A DNA stretch of 64,000 nucleotides from Tetmemena sp. SeJ-2015 (taxonomy: Eukaryota; Ciliophora; Spirotrichea; Sporadotrichida; Oxytrichidae), in the NCBI GenBank assembly GCA_027382625.1, contig JAJKFJ010021668.1, forward strand, positions 1-64,000, read 5' to 3'. Positions within the stretch are counted from its first letter, which is position 1; every line of letters starts with the position of its first letter. Positions 23,081 to 34,600 of this stretch are shown here, one piece after another. Position numbers and translations under genes: made by a program. The notes under the pieces were generated by a model. That model searched no databases and had not been told where the DNA came from. It saw nothing but the letters and a program-made list of their open reading frames with translations.

Positions 23081-24745
23081 GTGGTCTTCTCGCCACACGA
23101 AGATGCTTTCTTCCTCGATGATTAGCCAAGACCACAAATAATTCTTTGAGGATGATGCCTCGAAGCACTTCAAAAACTTTAGGGAGTTTTGCAGCCTACA
23201 ACCTAGTGAACATTAACGAGAGCACATATCAATAGGCTTACAATAATCCTAAAGACATCGCACAAAGATCAAGAAACTCTACAACGCATCTATCCTCACC
23301 TTTGTGAACCAAGTCTCTCAGAATTCTAATAAACAGTCCATTAGTAAATATGAGACGCTCAAGAAGGTACCTGATGTCCTCAAGAATACATCAAATTTAT
23401 TCTCTCTCTATATTAGATATTATATCAATCGTGCAATTTTAAGACGAGTCTCAGGATAACATTCACTCGCAGTCAATGTTGAACTAACAGACCAATAACT
23501 CAAATATCAGCCTCATGAAACCCAGTCTCCTTATTAATTAGAGTGCGATTCTCAACCAGAGCCAGAGTGCTTGCAGAATGACGAGAGCCTCACTCATTAG
23601 CTTCAATCCTTGAACTAGAACATCAACATCAAGGACTTGAGGAGGATCAGTGGCATCCCTCGAAAGGACACAGTTGACGATAACTTCGATGTAAGAACTT
23701 ATCTTGATGAATGAAGAGCGCTGGCATCTAGTCTCCCAAGAAAAAAGACCAGAGGTTAAGATAACAGAAGAAAAGAAGAAGATAGAGGAGAGCTACAGCA
23801 ATTCCCCCATCAAGTTTAAGAGAAGGAAAAAGGGCCCTTTTTGATTGACTGCTAAAAGTGGCTCCCCAAATACAGGGGCTACTGGATTAGTCTCAGAATT
23901 ACTACACTTCAAATAGTGAGATCAGTAAAGGAGGTTCACATTAGCCTTCTAAGAGAGTTGATATGAAGAAGCACAAAAGATATTATAAAATTTTATAGAA
24001 CTCTTGCCATATTTTCTCTTTATTATGAAATAGTTGAGAACTAGAAGTTATCAGTACTTTAAACAAAGGCTTTGCAATCTTAGTCTGACAACATATAGGC
24101 AGCAGCTGATGCAGCAAACTTTAAAAAGTCAAGGATGTCAAAGCAGTTAGATTTGTCCCAAAAGTAGAAACAGCGTTTAATGACGTTTAGTAAGAATGAA
24201 CTCTCAGAGGAGTCAGATAATCAGCATCCTAATGATAACCAGAGCATTTTTGCTCTAAATATTAATCCTACTCAAGTCGGTAAAACTCCCAAAAGAGCCT
24301 AGCGAGATTTGATTCAATTCAAGAGACTGAAGAACTGTAGAGGAAATGAGAAGAAGAGAACGAAAATCCACAATTAAGCATAAAAAGGGTACCAATCCTT
24401 ATAAAGAAGAATCTTCATCGTCCGGAGATGAATCTTCCAATAGATAAGATGAGAGCGTTTTAGAAGACGAGGATGAGGAAGAAATTTAATCTTCAAACAA
24501 ACATCTTAACGAGTCTAACAGAGACACTGGCAAGTTCTCTCATATAGACAATAAGGAATATGCAAGTAGGAATAAAAGAAACAACCATGCTAACAAGTAG
24601 TCACTCTAGATAAATATGAGCATCAGAGACTCAAGTCATTCAAAAGAAAGGTCTTCTAACCCATCAGGACATACATACCCTAATCAATCAGCGAGCTCGA
24701 AAGAACTGAAGGATATAGTTTTGAAATAAACAGTTCATTCATAAT
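23081..24745 (+). CDS. Gln/Ser/Lys-rich tail, probably the C-terminal part of the cyclase gene
   Basis: A long open frame from about 23101 (MLSSSMISQD) to TGA near 23712 encodes a helical, polar protein (…LKKVPDVLKNTSNLFSLY…). Further polar, acidic and Lys-rich coding-like frames run to about 24745 (…ESSSSGDESSNRQDESV…). They follow the PH domain with no clear stop-and-start and need several frame joins. They may be the tail of the cyclase or a separate gene. They end a few bases before the inverted first block of the cyclase begins. No domain recognised. Confidence 0.4.
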
Positions 24746-24759
24746 CAATTTCATTTATG

Positions 24760-24771
24760 TATGATTTACCC
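24760..24771 (-). other. 12-bp scrambling pointer GGGTAAATCATA (block 1 side)
   Basis: Minus-strand copy of the pointer found on the plus strand at 19659-19670, 5.1 kb away and inverted. Beyond it, the minus-strand sequence turns AT-rich and non-coding. Confidence 0.92.
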
Positions 24772-25488
24772 TCCTGCGGTTGCATTTTCTTCTGACTTAA
24801 GAGCTTGAGTGAGGGCATCTCCAACCGTAAAGAATTCAGATCTATTAAACACGCCACCAACATAGAGCAAGCACATTGCCCGAAACCAATTCCTATCTAA
24901 TAAATTAAATTCAAAGACTATCTTGACGGATAGGTTTGTGACATTGCTCATTATCTTCTTGTTATTAAGCTCATTTTATATGTCTATGGCGCATTGAATG
25001 GCCTTTCTGACTACAGTTACTCTGTCATCTAATTGGTCCTTGAAGACCACTTGCTTACTGCTGCCTGCAGTCTTTTCCATTCTCGGGGAGGTGGTCTACC
25101 CATCAAATAAAAATCAGTGGAGAAACGAGGCCACATCACGATCATTGCATCACCTACGAATTTGATGATGTCTCCACCATATTTTCCAAGTGATTTGACC
25201 ATTCCCTCCATGTATCTGTTAATGCAAAAGGCTAACTCTTCGTTACCCCTCACACCCATCAGCGCACAGGCCTCTGAAATCATTGTGAAACCTGATATAT
25301 CAGCGAACAACACGATCTATTTATCATATTTTAAACACGACAGTTTCAGTGGGTTGAAGTTCTGGGAGTGAGATAGCTTATTAATCTATCTTGTTAATCC
25401 ACTGCTGGAGCACTAGTGAGGGTATGTACTTATTAAGAGCATTTGTGAACTCCATGGAAGTGGCATAGTTATTTTCTGTTTTTTTCAT
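24760..25488 (-). CDS. Soluble adenylyl cyclase-like protein, block 1: first cyclase domain (inverted)
   Basis: Minus strand, ATG 25488 (MKKTENNYATSMEF). After a 13-bp insert (pointer ATTAA) the frame reads …KQIVLFADISGFTMISEA…, the metal-binding start of a class III nucleotide cyclase domain, then GGDIIKFVGDAMIVMWP with the second catalytic Asp. Later parts are YVGGVFNRSEF and VGDALTQALKSEE, both typical of the first catalytic domain of ADCY10-type enzymes. Inserts also lie at about 25030-25110 and 24890. The block ends at pointer GGGTAAATCATA (24771-24760 on this strand) in mid-domain, and the protein continues on the plus strand from 19659. Predicted product: cAMP-forming cyclase; key Asp residues are present. 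Confidence 0.85.
25381..25393 (-). other. 13-bp IES with pointer ATTAA in cyclase block 1
   Basis: Plus-strand TTAAT at 25381-25385 and 25394-25398. Excision yields …QQWINKLSHSQNFNPLK… leading into VLFADISGF. Confidence 0.75.
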
Positions 25489-25752
25489 TTGAGCTTCTCA
25501 ATTATAATAAATTCTCATAACTCTCTCTATATTATATCTAGTTCTTTAATACTCCCTCCCAGTTTATTTCTATAATTAAAGTCGAACAATAATCAGCTGC
25601 TTTTCACCACAACACCAGCATATAAACTAATTCTAAATCATATTATGACTTCATACTTTATTTTTGCGAATGGATCTTTTTCTCTGTGAAATAGAAAAAA
25701 TATCCTTTAATTGGCTCGTTTATAATAATATAGCCAAGTTAGATTAGCTAAT

Positions 25753-26965
25753 ATGAATAGGATTCTATCCCCTGCAGTGTTTGCACTTCTTTTCTCGTCG
25801 TACTTCTGTTTAGAAAACAGCCTCGGCAGATCCCCTCAGATGGGCTGGAACTCATGGAACAAGTTCGCTTGCAAAATCGACGAGGTTCTAATTAGACAAA
25901 CTGCTGACAAAATTGTTGAATTATCAAATAGGATTTTTATTACATTTTGAACTAGGACTGGACAAATTGGGATACAAGTACGTCAACATCGATGACTGCT
26001 GGAACGCTGTGGATAGAGACGCAAATGGAAAACAGCAAGCTGATCCCAAGGCTTTCCCCAGCGGTATGAAGGCTATGGGAGATTACATCCACAGCAAGGG
26101 CCTCAAGTATGGAATCTACTCCTCTGCAGGCACCTTGACTTGCTAGGGAAGAGCAGGTAGTTTGAACTTCGAAGATGCAGACGCTGCTACCTTTGCCGAG
26201 TGGGGAGTTGACTATTTAAAGTACGACAACTGCTACAACTAGAATGTTCCTGCCATCACCAGATATCCTGCTATGAGAGATGCTCTCATTAAGAGTGGAA
26301 GAGACATTTTCTACTCCATCTGCAACTGGGGACTCGAAGAGACCACTGAATGGGGCCCCAAAACTGGAAACAGCTGGAGAACAACTGTAGATATTTCAGA
26401 TTTCTGGCTCTCTGTTGAACGTAATTACAAGTTGAATGACGCACACTGGAACGTTTCTGGACCAGGAGGATGGAATGATCCCGATATGCTTGAGGTTGGA
26501 AACGGAGGCCTAAGCCTGGAGTAAGAAAAGAGTCACTTTGCCTTGTGGGCAGCTGCTAAATCTCCCCTGATTATTGGTTGTGACTTGGACAAGATTAGTG
26601 ATGAGTCATTTGCTATTATTTCAAACGAGGAGTTGATAGCCATTAATCAAGATCCTAAAGGAGTCCAGGCAAGTTGCCATGTGAACTGTGGTTTTGAAGA
26701 CTAGTTGTAAGTTTACGCTAGTCCTCTCTACAATGGAGACGTGGCGGCCGTAATTATCAACTGGGCCTTTTTCAGCCAAGGCAAGTTTACCCTAAACTTT
26801 GCAGATATTGGTCTCAGCTCTACAGAGCCTGTTTCAGTAAGAGATCTCCACAACCACTAGGATCTTGGAGATTTTGTGGGAAGCATTTCATTCGACTCAG
26901 TCTAGGCTTATCAGAGCTTCGCCCTCAGAGTTTCTCCCAAGTAATCCAAAGCCTTCCTTAACTGA
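25753..26965 (+). CDS. Secreted alpha-galactosidase (GH27)
   Basis: Glycoside hydrolase family 27 enzyme that releases terminal alpha-galactose, probably digestive or lysosomal. It starts with a signal peptide ([18 protein letters not shown]) and then [13 protein letters not shown], the mature N-terminus of GH27. [17 protein letters not shown] and the nucleophile segment DYLKYDNCY follow, then [12 protein letters not shown] with the acid/base region and …[12 protein letters not shown]-terminal beta domain ends at TGA 26963-26965. One 31-bp insert with pointer TTGAA (25916-25951) breaks the frame; without it the gene is exactly 394 codons including the stop. Gln codons include TAG/TAA. Confidence 0.95.
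25921..25951 (+). other. 31-bp IES with pointer TTGAA in alpha-galactosidase
   Basis: TTGAA at 25916-25920 and 25947-25951. Removal changes a frameshift plus TGA into [19 protein letters not shown], the conserved GH27 sequence. This is the cleanest single demonstration of an eliminated insert in the window. Confidence 0.95.
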
Positions 26966-27116
26966 TCAAATCCCCTCTTTATCTTTTTATCAAACATCAA
27001 CTGAAATCAAACCAAACTTTTTAATTTCTCTTTAACATAAATAAAAAAATGATTTCATGGTTTGATAGAGAATAAATTATAATAATTAATAACTCAAACC
27101 CACTCTAAAATAAGAT

Positions 27117-27654
27117 ATGCAAAAAATTGTTCTACTGTCCGCTTTGGTGCTTGGAGCTCTTGCCGCGCCTAAAAACTTCCCCAGCTTTGACATTTTTCAC
27201 AGCCACTGCCAACTCCAGGGTCTCTACGTGAACCGCAATTGCACTGATGTCTACGCCAGAATGGACACCATTATTGACGGTTTCACAGGAGAAGACCCCG
27301 CGAAGGGACATCTTAAAATCAAGGAGGAGCAGTTTATATTTAAATGTGATTATGAGTCAAGCCAATACTTCTGGGTTGAGAGAACTTCAGCTGAGGGCCA
27401 GACTTCTAGAGCATATATTTTATTAAGACTGATGATGTGATAATCCAACTTTCTCAACAGGGTACCAACTGCCTCGCTGTGGGAAAGGCAAGAGCTCAAA
27501 AGCTTACCTTATTCAAGAACAACGGTAACACCTACTGTGACATCTGGAATATTCTCACCTACACAGATGTCTTCTCTGAGCTCGATGTCAGCTCCTGCCA
27601 TGTCGTTCCAGTCAACCCAATTAAATCTTATTTTTATCTTGCGTTGCTTACTGA
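27117..27654 (+). CDS. Secreted Cys-containing protein, paralogue 1
   Basis: Predicted 166 residues. Signal peptide MQKIVLLSALVLGALAA is followed by a small extracellular domain with HCQL…CTDVYARM, a central Cys in IFKCDYESS, and YCDIWNIL…SSCH. Two IESs (pointers AGACT and ATCTT) interrupt it. Removing both gives 167 codons ending TGA 27652-27654 (…IKSCVAY). The neighbour at 27833 has the same layout, so this is a tandem duplication. I do not recognise the family; the pattern suggests a disulphide-stabilised secreted protein. Confidence 0.8.
27405..27430 (+). other. 26-bp IES with pointer AGACT
   Basis: AGACT at 27400-27404 and 27426-27430. Removal joins …SAEGQ to TDDVIIQLSQ. Confidence 0.85.
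27630..27640 (+). other. 11-bp IES with pointer ATCTT
   Basis: ATCTT at 27625-27629 and 27636-27640. Removal brings the stop TGA at 27652-27654 into frame right after the last Cys; without it the frame runs on into the next gene. Confidence 0.75.
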
Positions 27655-27832
27655 AGAATCACTCAGTGATGCTCTAGAGCATTCTCTCAACAAATAGAGT
27701 AATCTCCTCATCTATTTCAAACAATCTTTTAATTACCGAACACATAAATATACAATCTGCTTGAATCTATACCAGATTCTTCTTTGTGGAAAGTACTATA
27801 AATTATTTGCAAGTAAATTATTTACACAATCA

Positions 27833-28492
27833 ATGAAACAAATCTTTAGTAAAATAGCTATAGTGGCCTTGACCTCGGCCATCCTTGTATAAGCTGATGA
27901 AGCTATATTCGATGAGGACTTTGATCTTTATCACGTGGGATGCTAACTCAAAGTTACCTTTGCTTCGAAGCCTTGCTCGGAAGTATACACAAGAATGAGC
28001 TAAATGCTTGATGCATTCGAGAATGAGGGTGTGTCATAAAATTATACTTTATGCTTTAGGATCCTTAGAAGGGAAGATACAATGTTTTATCAACTTAAGA
28101 GAATTTGAGAATCAACGCCGAGAGGATTTCTGAAAAGAATAATATGACTGACAGCGTGTACTTCCATTTTCACACGACTTCAGATAATTCTTGCTAAGTC
28201 AAGGGGAGAAGTGAATCTCAAGAAGTCTCCTTCTACGATTTCGAGACCAACTACTGCAACCTTTGGAATGTACTATTCTACAGCGAAGGTTACTTTGTAA
28301 TGGACGATGATACTAAATGCAATTGGAAGCCTGAGGATCCCACAAAGCACTGTGTAAGAACTGCACAGGACCCATCACCTTAAGATTATGATGATCATTA
28401 CCCAGTTGAAGAAAAGATTAATTATTTTAAAGTATAGCGCTGAAACAGTTGAATCAAACGAGAGCGAGACTACTACTACTAAATCTTAATGA
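27833..28492 (+). CDS. Secreted Cys-containing protein, paralogue 2
   Basis: Predicted 211 residues. Signal peptide MKQIFSKIAIVALTSAILVQA. It then has FDLYHVGCQLK and CSEVYTRMSQML, which align with HSHCQLQ and CTDVYARMDTII of paralogue 1, and later NYCNLWNVLFY aligning with TYCDIWNILTY. It is longer at the C-terminus, with an acidic Pro/Asp region and a Thr-rich tail. Two IESs (pointers GAGAAT and AAAG) must be removed, after which the gene is 212 codons ending TGA 28490-28492. Function unknown. Confidence 0.8.
28105..28112 (+). other. 8-bp IES with pointer GAGAAT
   Basis: GAGAAT at 28099-28104 and 28107-28112, only 2 bp between copies. Removing 8 bp gives …QLKRINAERISEKN…. Confidence 0.7.
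28417..28432 (+). other. 16-bp IES with pointer AAAG
   Basis: AAAG at 28413-28416 and 28429-28432. Removal avoids an early TGA and continues …VEEKYSAETVESNESE…. Confidence 0.7.
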
Positions 28493-28609
28493 AACATCAA
28501 TGCTTAGATATTTATAATCCATAAGAAACTGATCAGTTCATCATTCTTAAATGCACTTATACTTTTCATCTTAGCTTTTTTGAATTAAATTAAAGATAGT
28601 TATAATTTT

Positions 28610-31600
28610 TCAAAATTCTTTTATTGATACCTTTCCTTGTGAATGCTTGTACCAGAGCGTGAATATGAACTTTGCATTCTAATTTTTCTCATAGGTAGTC
28701 ATTAGCATAGTGTACGGTAATTGATTTTGAGCTAGCTTTCCATCATATGATACATCTCTGGCTACTTGATAACCTCCGTGATTTTCTATGATAGGTTTCG
28801 GCAAACCCCTATTTGAGGTAATCTTTTTGCCTTGTGCTTGGTATACTTCGAAGCCTATTCCAATTTTATCTGTCTATGCTCCAATTCTGGTTTCAACTTG
28901 AAGGTACATGAAAATCTCCACTGCCTGAGAACTATTGCTCTCTATCAAAAGCTATAACTAAGGGTTTTGCCCCACTGTTGTATTGTTAGTGCAGCCGCCT
29001 GCAGTTCCTAGTCTTGTGCTCCATTCAGATTTAAATGTCATTTCAGTCCATTCACTGTCGAAAAATTTGCACAAGAACAGCTGGTCAAAGTTTGTGAAGA
29101 AGTCATTTATAGACATCCAAAATATTCCATCACTTGCACCAACATCTATCTGCTTTACTCCTTTCTCTTGCATCCTCTCGTAGATTATACGCTTCCTTCT
29201 CTCATTCCATTCTCTTGAGTTATCACCCCAGGCTCCTTTCCATTCTGTTCTGTCGCCCCAAGGGTTCCTCAGTTGAATAAGCTTATTTCCCTCTACCTCA
29301 TACACATCCAAGATACTGTAGGCATGACCTTAAACTATACCGAGCCTTGAGACATCAGAGTCACTCCCCTAGGGACTTCCAGCACCCATAAGATAATTTC
29401 TATCATTCCAAAATTTAAGCTTCTCCCAAAATTAGCCAGTATTGAGAAAATAATTATAAATTCAACTAAAATATTGAGCATTCTTTTCACAGCTTAGTCA
29501 GTGAGGTCGTATCTATCTGGAGCCCCGTTGGTTAAGTCAGCAAAATGCAGCATCTACTAGACCTCCTTCTATATTAGGATAGCTCCCATACATCTTTGCA
29601 TAAGCTTTTTCGATAAGCATCGCCCATATTTCTTTCGACCCTTCTTTGTTGCTTACCTTCACATAAGCATGTTTGTCATTTTGACAAGGGAAATAATCGT
29701 CAATACTTAAAATGACAGGCGATCGATTTCTGTAAAACATTAGTACATAAAGTCCGTCTTCTCTGTACTATTTACTGTTATTGTGAAAGAGTCTCCTGAT
29801 TAATTAGGGTTGAGTATGAGCTATGACACTCATAGCTGATAAAAGATAGCAATCTCCGAGAGCTCCTTATAGGATGTTCTTAAAATATTTAAATGTCACA
29901 AGCGCCAACATCATCGTCGAACACAAAAATTTATTGCTGATTACCTTATATACTTCTTCTAGCTCCCCCATTATCATAATCTGCTTTTAACTCTTTGACT
30001 CGTTTCCATTATAATTTATTATGGTCTTTTCCTAGTGCTTTTCTCTTATCGAAATCATAATCAATAAATCCAGTTTATTAGTTTCCATGCCTATCGTAGA
30101 GCTTTTAACCTTCTATTTATAAAAACCCTTCGTCTTATTTTTGCTTTTTCTAAAGAAACGCCGAATCATCCTCAAGCTAGATATTGGTGAAATTCCTATC
30201 ATCCCCTCTCTCATTATCTTAGATTTGCATTATAAACAATAATAAGATCACATACTTCATTCTTCTTTCCCTGTCTTCCTGCTCAGCTTGTTAGCGAAGT
30301 CTTTCCCTCCTCTCTTCTTCTTATTTCCTTCTCTATTCCTCCTGCTCTTGTTACCTAATCTTATTTTCCTCTTAAGTTCTTTTCTGCTCCTCTATCATTT
30401 GTCTCCTCCTTAGATCTTCTTAGTGCTTTCTTTGTTGCTCTTCTTTCAGCCACTCTAACTACCTTCGCTTTCTTTCCTCGTCCTGCTATCTCTTCTCTTC
30501 GTTGATTTTATCTCTGATCCTTTGTTCTCTTTCTTTTCTTTTTCTCTCAGTTTCGTCTCGTTTCCTCTTTTACTCCTCCACTTGCTTTCTCCTATCCTCT
30601 TCAATTTTCCTTATTCTTTCCTATCTTTTCTATTCTTATTGTTGCGCAAATTCCTTCTTCTTTCTTTCTAACTCCTATGCCACTCTTCTCTTTTCTTCCT
30701 CTTAAATCCTTCTTTGCTCTTATCTCCTCTTCTCTTCTAATTCCAATTCAAGCTTGCGCTATTATTCTATTTGCTATATCTTAATTCTGTCTTATGTCTC
30801 TTTGACAATTCTATTCTGCTCTTCTTGTCTTCTTATCTAATCTAATTCATATTCTCTCTACTGTCTTTACCTTTCTTACTCCTCTTAAATTAGCATAGAC
30901 TCTCTTGCTCTCTCCCTTTCTCGCTCTTCCCTTTCATATTCGTGTCTTTTTCTAAGCTACTCCATCAGAATTTACTCTTCTTCTTAGCGTCTTATTAACT
31001 CTGATTCTCTCTCTAGTTCTATTGCAAGTTGTATTCTATTCATTACCTCATTATAATAACTTTAAATCTAAAAGATTTACAATATTTTGTAGCTCTCTTC
31101 TCTGACTACTCTTCTTCCTGTCTCTAAATCGCTATCAATTCCTGAATCTTAGCTCTCTCCTCTTCCTCTTGAATGAGAGCCATCTTCATTTGGAATTCTT
31201 CTTCTATCGTTTGCATTACTAATTTAAAATCTTATGCTGCCTCTCTTTGTGAGTCTTTTATCCCGGACTTGTCCTTCTTCTCTCCCCTACCTCAAATGTA
31301 AACTTTATATCCTCATTTAGTCCTTGTCCATTAATTTAAAAGCATTATATATATTCATTTAAACCGATATTGACTGTAGATTCTTCTTAAGAATCCTGAG
31401 GTCCTTAGTTTCTCTCAAAGGGCAAATTTCCTCCATCGTCAAACCTGAAAGAGTCACCTTCTTCATTGTAGCCAATCTATCTATCGTCCGCCTTTTCTTC
31501 ATCCTGCTAGACTACTACAGTCTTTCTTCTCTTTATATTCTACTGTCTTTCTTAATATTTTTCCAAGAATTTCTCAAAGTTCTCTCTCATAATTTAAAAT

Positions 31601-34600
31601 ATCTCGTGTATTTGTTTCTCTCTCTTTGGAGAATCTAGCAAGAACTTATGAAATGTATTCAACTCTAATCCTTAGATCTCTTCATTCTCTGCATTTGCAG
31701 TCTTAAACTGATCTAACAGAGTTGACACAAGCCCCAACTCTTCCTTTTTAAGATTCTTTAGCCTCAACCTCATCTATCAAATTAGATTTTATTTCACTTT
31801 CATATTCTTACATATCCCTTGAGGAAACTAAAGAATCGCTGTTCGAAAACTAGTTCTTTTCTTAGGAGCTCTTGAGCCTGAAGAACCACCTTCACTTTCT
31901 CTAAATCATCAGCACTCTAGTTAAATTAGGTCCCTTAGATCTTCAAATCTCTCATCATCAAAGACTATTCCATCAGCTGAAGCATATTAAGAGATGCCTT
32001 TATTCTTAGACAGTTCAATTTTTGAGAAGTATATAAGTCTAAGTTAAGGGTCTTGCACTTTAGATGTTAAGTCGTTCACGAAATGAATCCACTGATAGTG
32101 ATGCTGCAGTTAAGGCCTTATGACCTCAGGAGAAGGCAGCTTATCCAGTTTATAAAAATAATTGTCTTCATATATTAATTTGCCTCTAGCTGCGAAATCA
32201 TTGTTATCAGCCAGCTAAGCCTTATCAGAGTCAAGCACTTTCTTATTCATGCAAATGTCTCTCCACCTCTATTTCATTACAAGTGAAAAAGCCAATGAAC
32301 TTCTGAAAAATTCCACATTGGATTTGTTATACTTAAATCTATCGATCACTACAGCTTTCATCATTCTCTAACAAAAAAAGTAAAAAAGAGAATGTTAAAT
32401 CTTACATCACTTGAGTATACGAAAAAGACCACCATGGCAAAAGCAGTAAGAGAAATGCCGATATATCTGTCCTCTAGCTTAAGCAAGATACCAGCGAAGA
32501 AACTCCAAGTAAAGAAAGTTAGTGCGCAGCCATAAAGTATACAAGTTCTTAGTTAGACTTTTTCATTTTTTTCTGGAGTGAAGTCGAACTTCAAAGCTGG
32601 GAAAAATGTTTTAGAGTACACAAGGATTATAAATAAATGAGGATTGTGTTTTTGGCTCTTTGTTTGTTTGTTTTGTACTAAATTAGAGTTATAAATGAAA
32701 TTAAGGTTACCTTTTGGATGAATTAGTAGACAAGATAGAGAAATACCATGAGAAGGGCAGCTGAGAATCCCGAGAGCACTTGTCCAGCACTATCATTATA
32801 ATAGCCAATGACGAAAATGCAATATAGAAAGAGAATTATTGCAGAAACTATGTTCAAGTATCTATAGAAGTATAAGGATAAAGAGTATTACTTGGTCGCA
32901 TCTGGTATGTTGAATTAGAATACGAGGTATAGTGATACTCCAACGAAAACATGACCCCACATAGTTGCTTCAGTGAATACCATCAGAAATATACCGAAAC
33001 CTCCGATCAAGCAAACGAAATCGAGAATATTACTGAGATTTAGAAATGGATCTTTTTCTTATCACTCAATTTCGCATACTAAAGCCATGCATAAATTCTT
33101 ATTTTATTTGCAATTATGAACATAATCAAAAAACCCCCAAAACCGAAAACTCCGAAAAAGAAACTCAAGAAAGCTAAAGAATGATTATTTTATGACAAGA
33201 GTCCTATACTGAATATGACAGAAATAAAAATAGAATTAACCCGTATTTAATAATAATTTTTATAATATAAAATATTTTAATACTCTAACTTGATTACTTT
33301 CCTTTTATTTTTATTTTTATAAAAATGTACTAAAGTTTAATAGATTTTAATATTTTTGTTGTCTAACTTCTATAAATTTACTTTTATTTGTTTTGTTGAA
33401 TCTACAAAAAAATAAACCAAAATGAAGATGGATATAACATAACGAGTTTTTTGGATTTATTATAGTTATAAAATTTTAATAATTTAATATGACTATCCAC
33501 AAAATGTAGAAGAATGATATTAGAATAATACAGAGTCTGATTGAAAAAGTAACTTGATAATAAGTTCTGTGAAATTTGGTAACCAAAATGATCAATAGCT
33601 CTATTATGATAATCCATAAGCCAATTGTAAATCCAACATAAGAAGGTTCTTAAGCAGCACTTGTGATTATAATGAAAAGTATAACTGCAGATAAGTTTAT
33701 GAGGATTGATATCAGAATACTCTTATCTGAGTAAGTTTTTGGAGTGTGATTGCATTTCAAGTAATCCCATAGTTCATTAAAGAAACCTTTTTGATCGAAG
33801 TCAAAAAAGGCCTGCTTCAAAATATTTTTCGAAGATCGTTTTTATTCTTAATTTAGAATTAAAGATAAAAAGTTGATTCTTGCTACTAAGACTGTTCCTC
33901 ATTAGAATTATGATTGATTATCTAATTCTCCGTATTCTAATTATTTTGAGGACCGTTCTAGTTTGAGTTGTTGGAGCCATGCTCATTACTCAATTAACTT
34001 GAGTTGGTTTTACTTGGAAGTGAAAATGGCTTTGTGATAGAGCAAATAGCCATTTGATCTCCATTGAGCGAAGAAAACCACAAAGCTCAGTAGTATGAAA
34101 GGGAAGAAGATGAATATTGTCCAGATTACTGGTTCTTTAATTTCACACACTGTATGTAGGAAAACACTTGCGAATATGCTAATAGCTTCAATGCCAATCA
34201 AGGATAGCACAGATCGAATGTTAAACGTAGAGTTAACTACTTCGATAAAGTAAGCACTCCAAGAGTACATAACGCCTAAAACTAGTACTATAAATACATC
34301 AAGAATTGCAAAACTCCATTAATCGTGATCTTCAGTCTCGCTCAAATCCTCTGAATAAGCTCCATAGCGATCTTCCTTTGTAGAAAGGAGTATGAGGATT
34401 ACATAATAGAGGAAGTAAATGGAGTACAAGAACTCACTAAAGAATTGTTGGAAGGTGCTTTTCTTGATTGCAGCAGGGTTTTAGTATTCACCTCTAATTT
34501 CAGGTTACAAAGAAGTCACGTATTTCTTGAGATCTTCACTTAACTCATAGAGATATTCAATTTTACTTTCAGCTATCTCAAATCTTTTCTTCTTATAGAT

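Noticed and set aside
33130..33150. A CCCCAAAA-like string that could be a hypotrich telomere repeat
   Set aside because: It occurs once, with five C and in a coding/AT-rich context; no tandem C4A4 or G4T4 array exists anywhere in the window, as expected for internal germline DNA.
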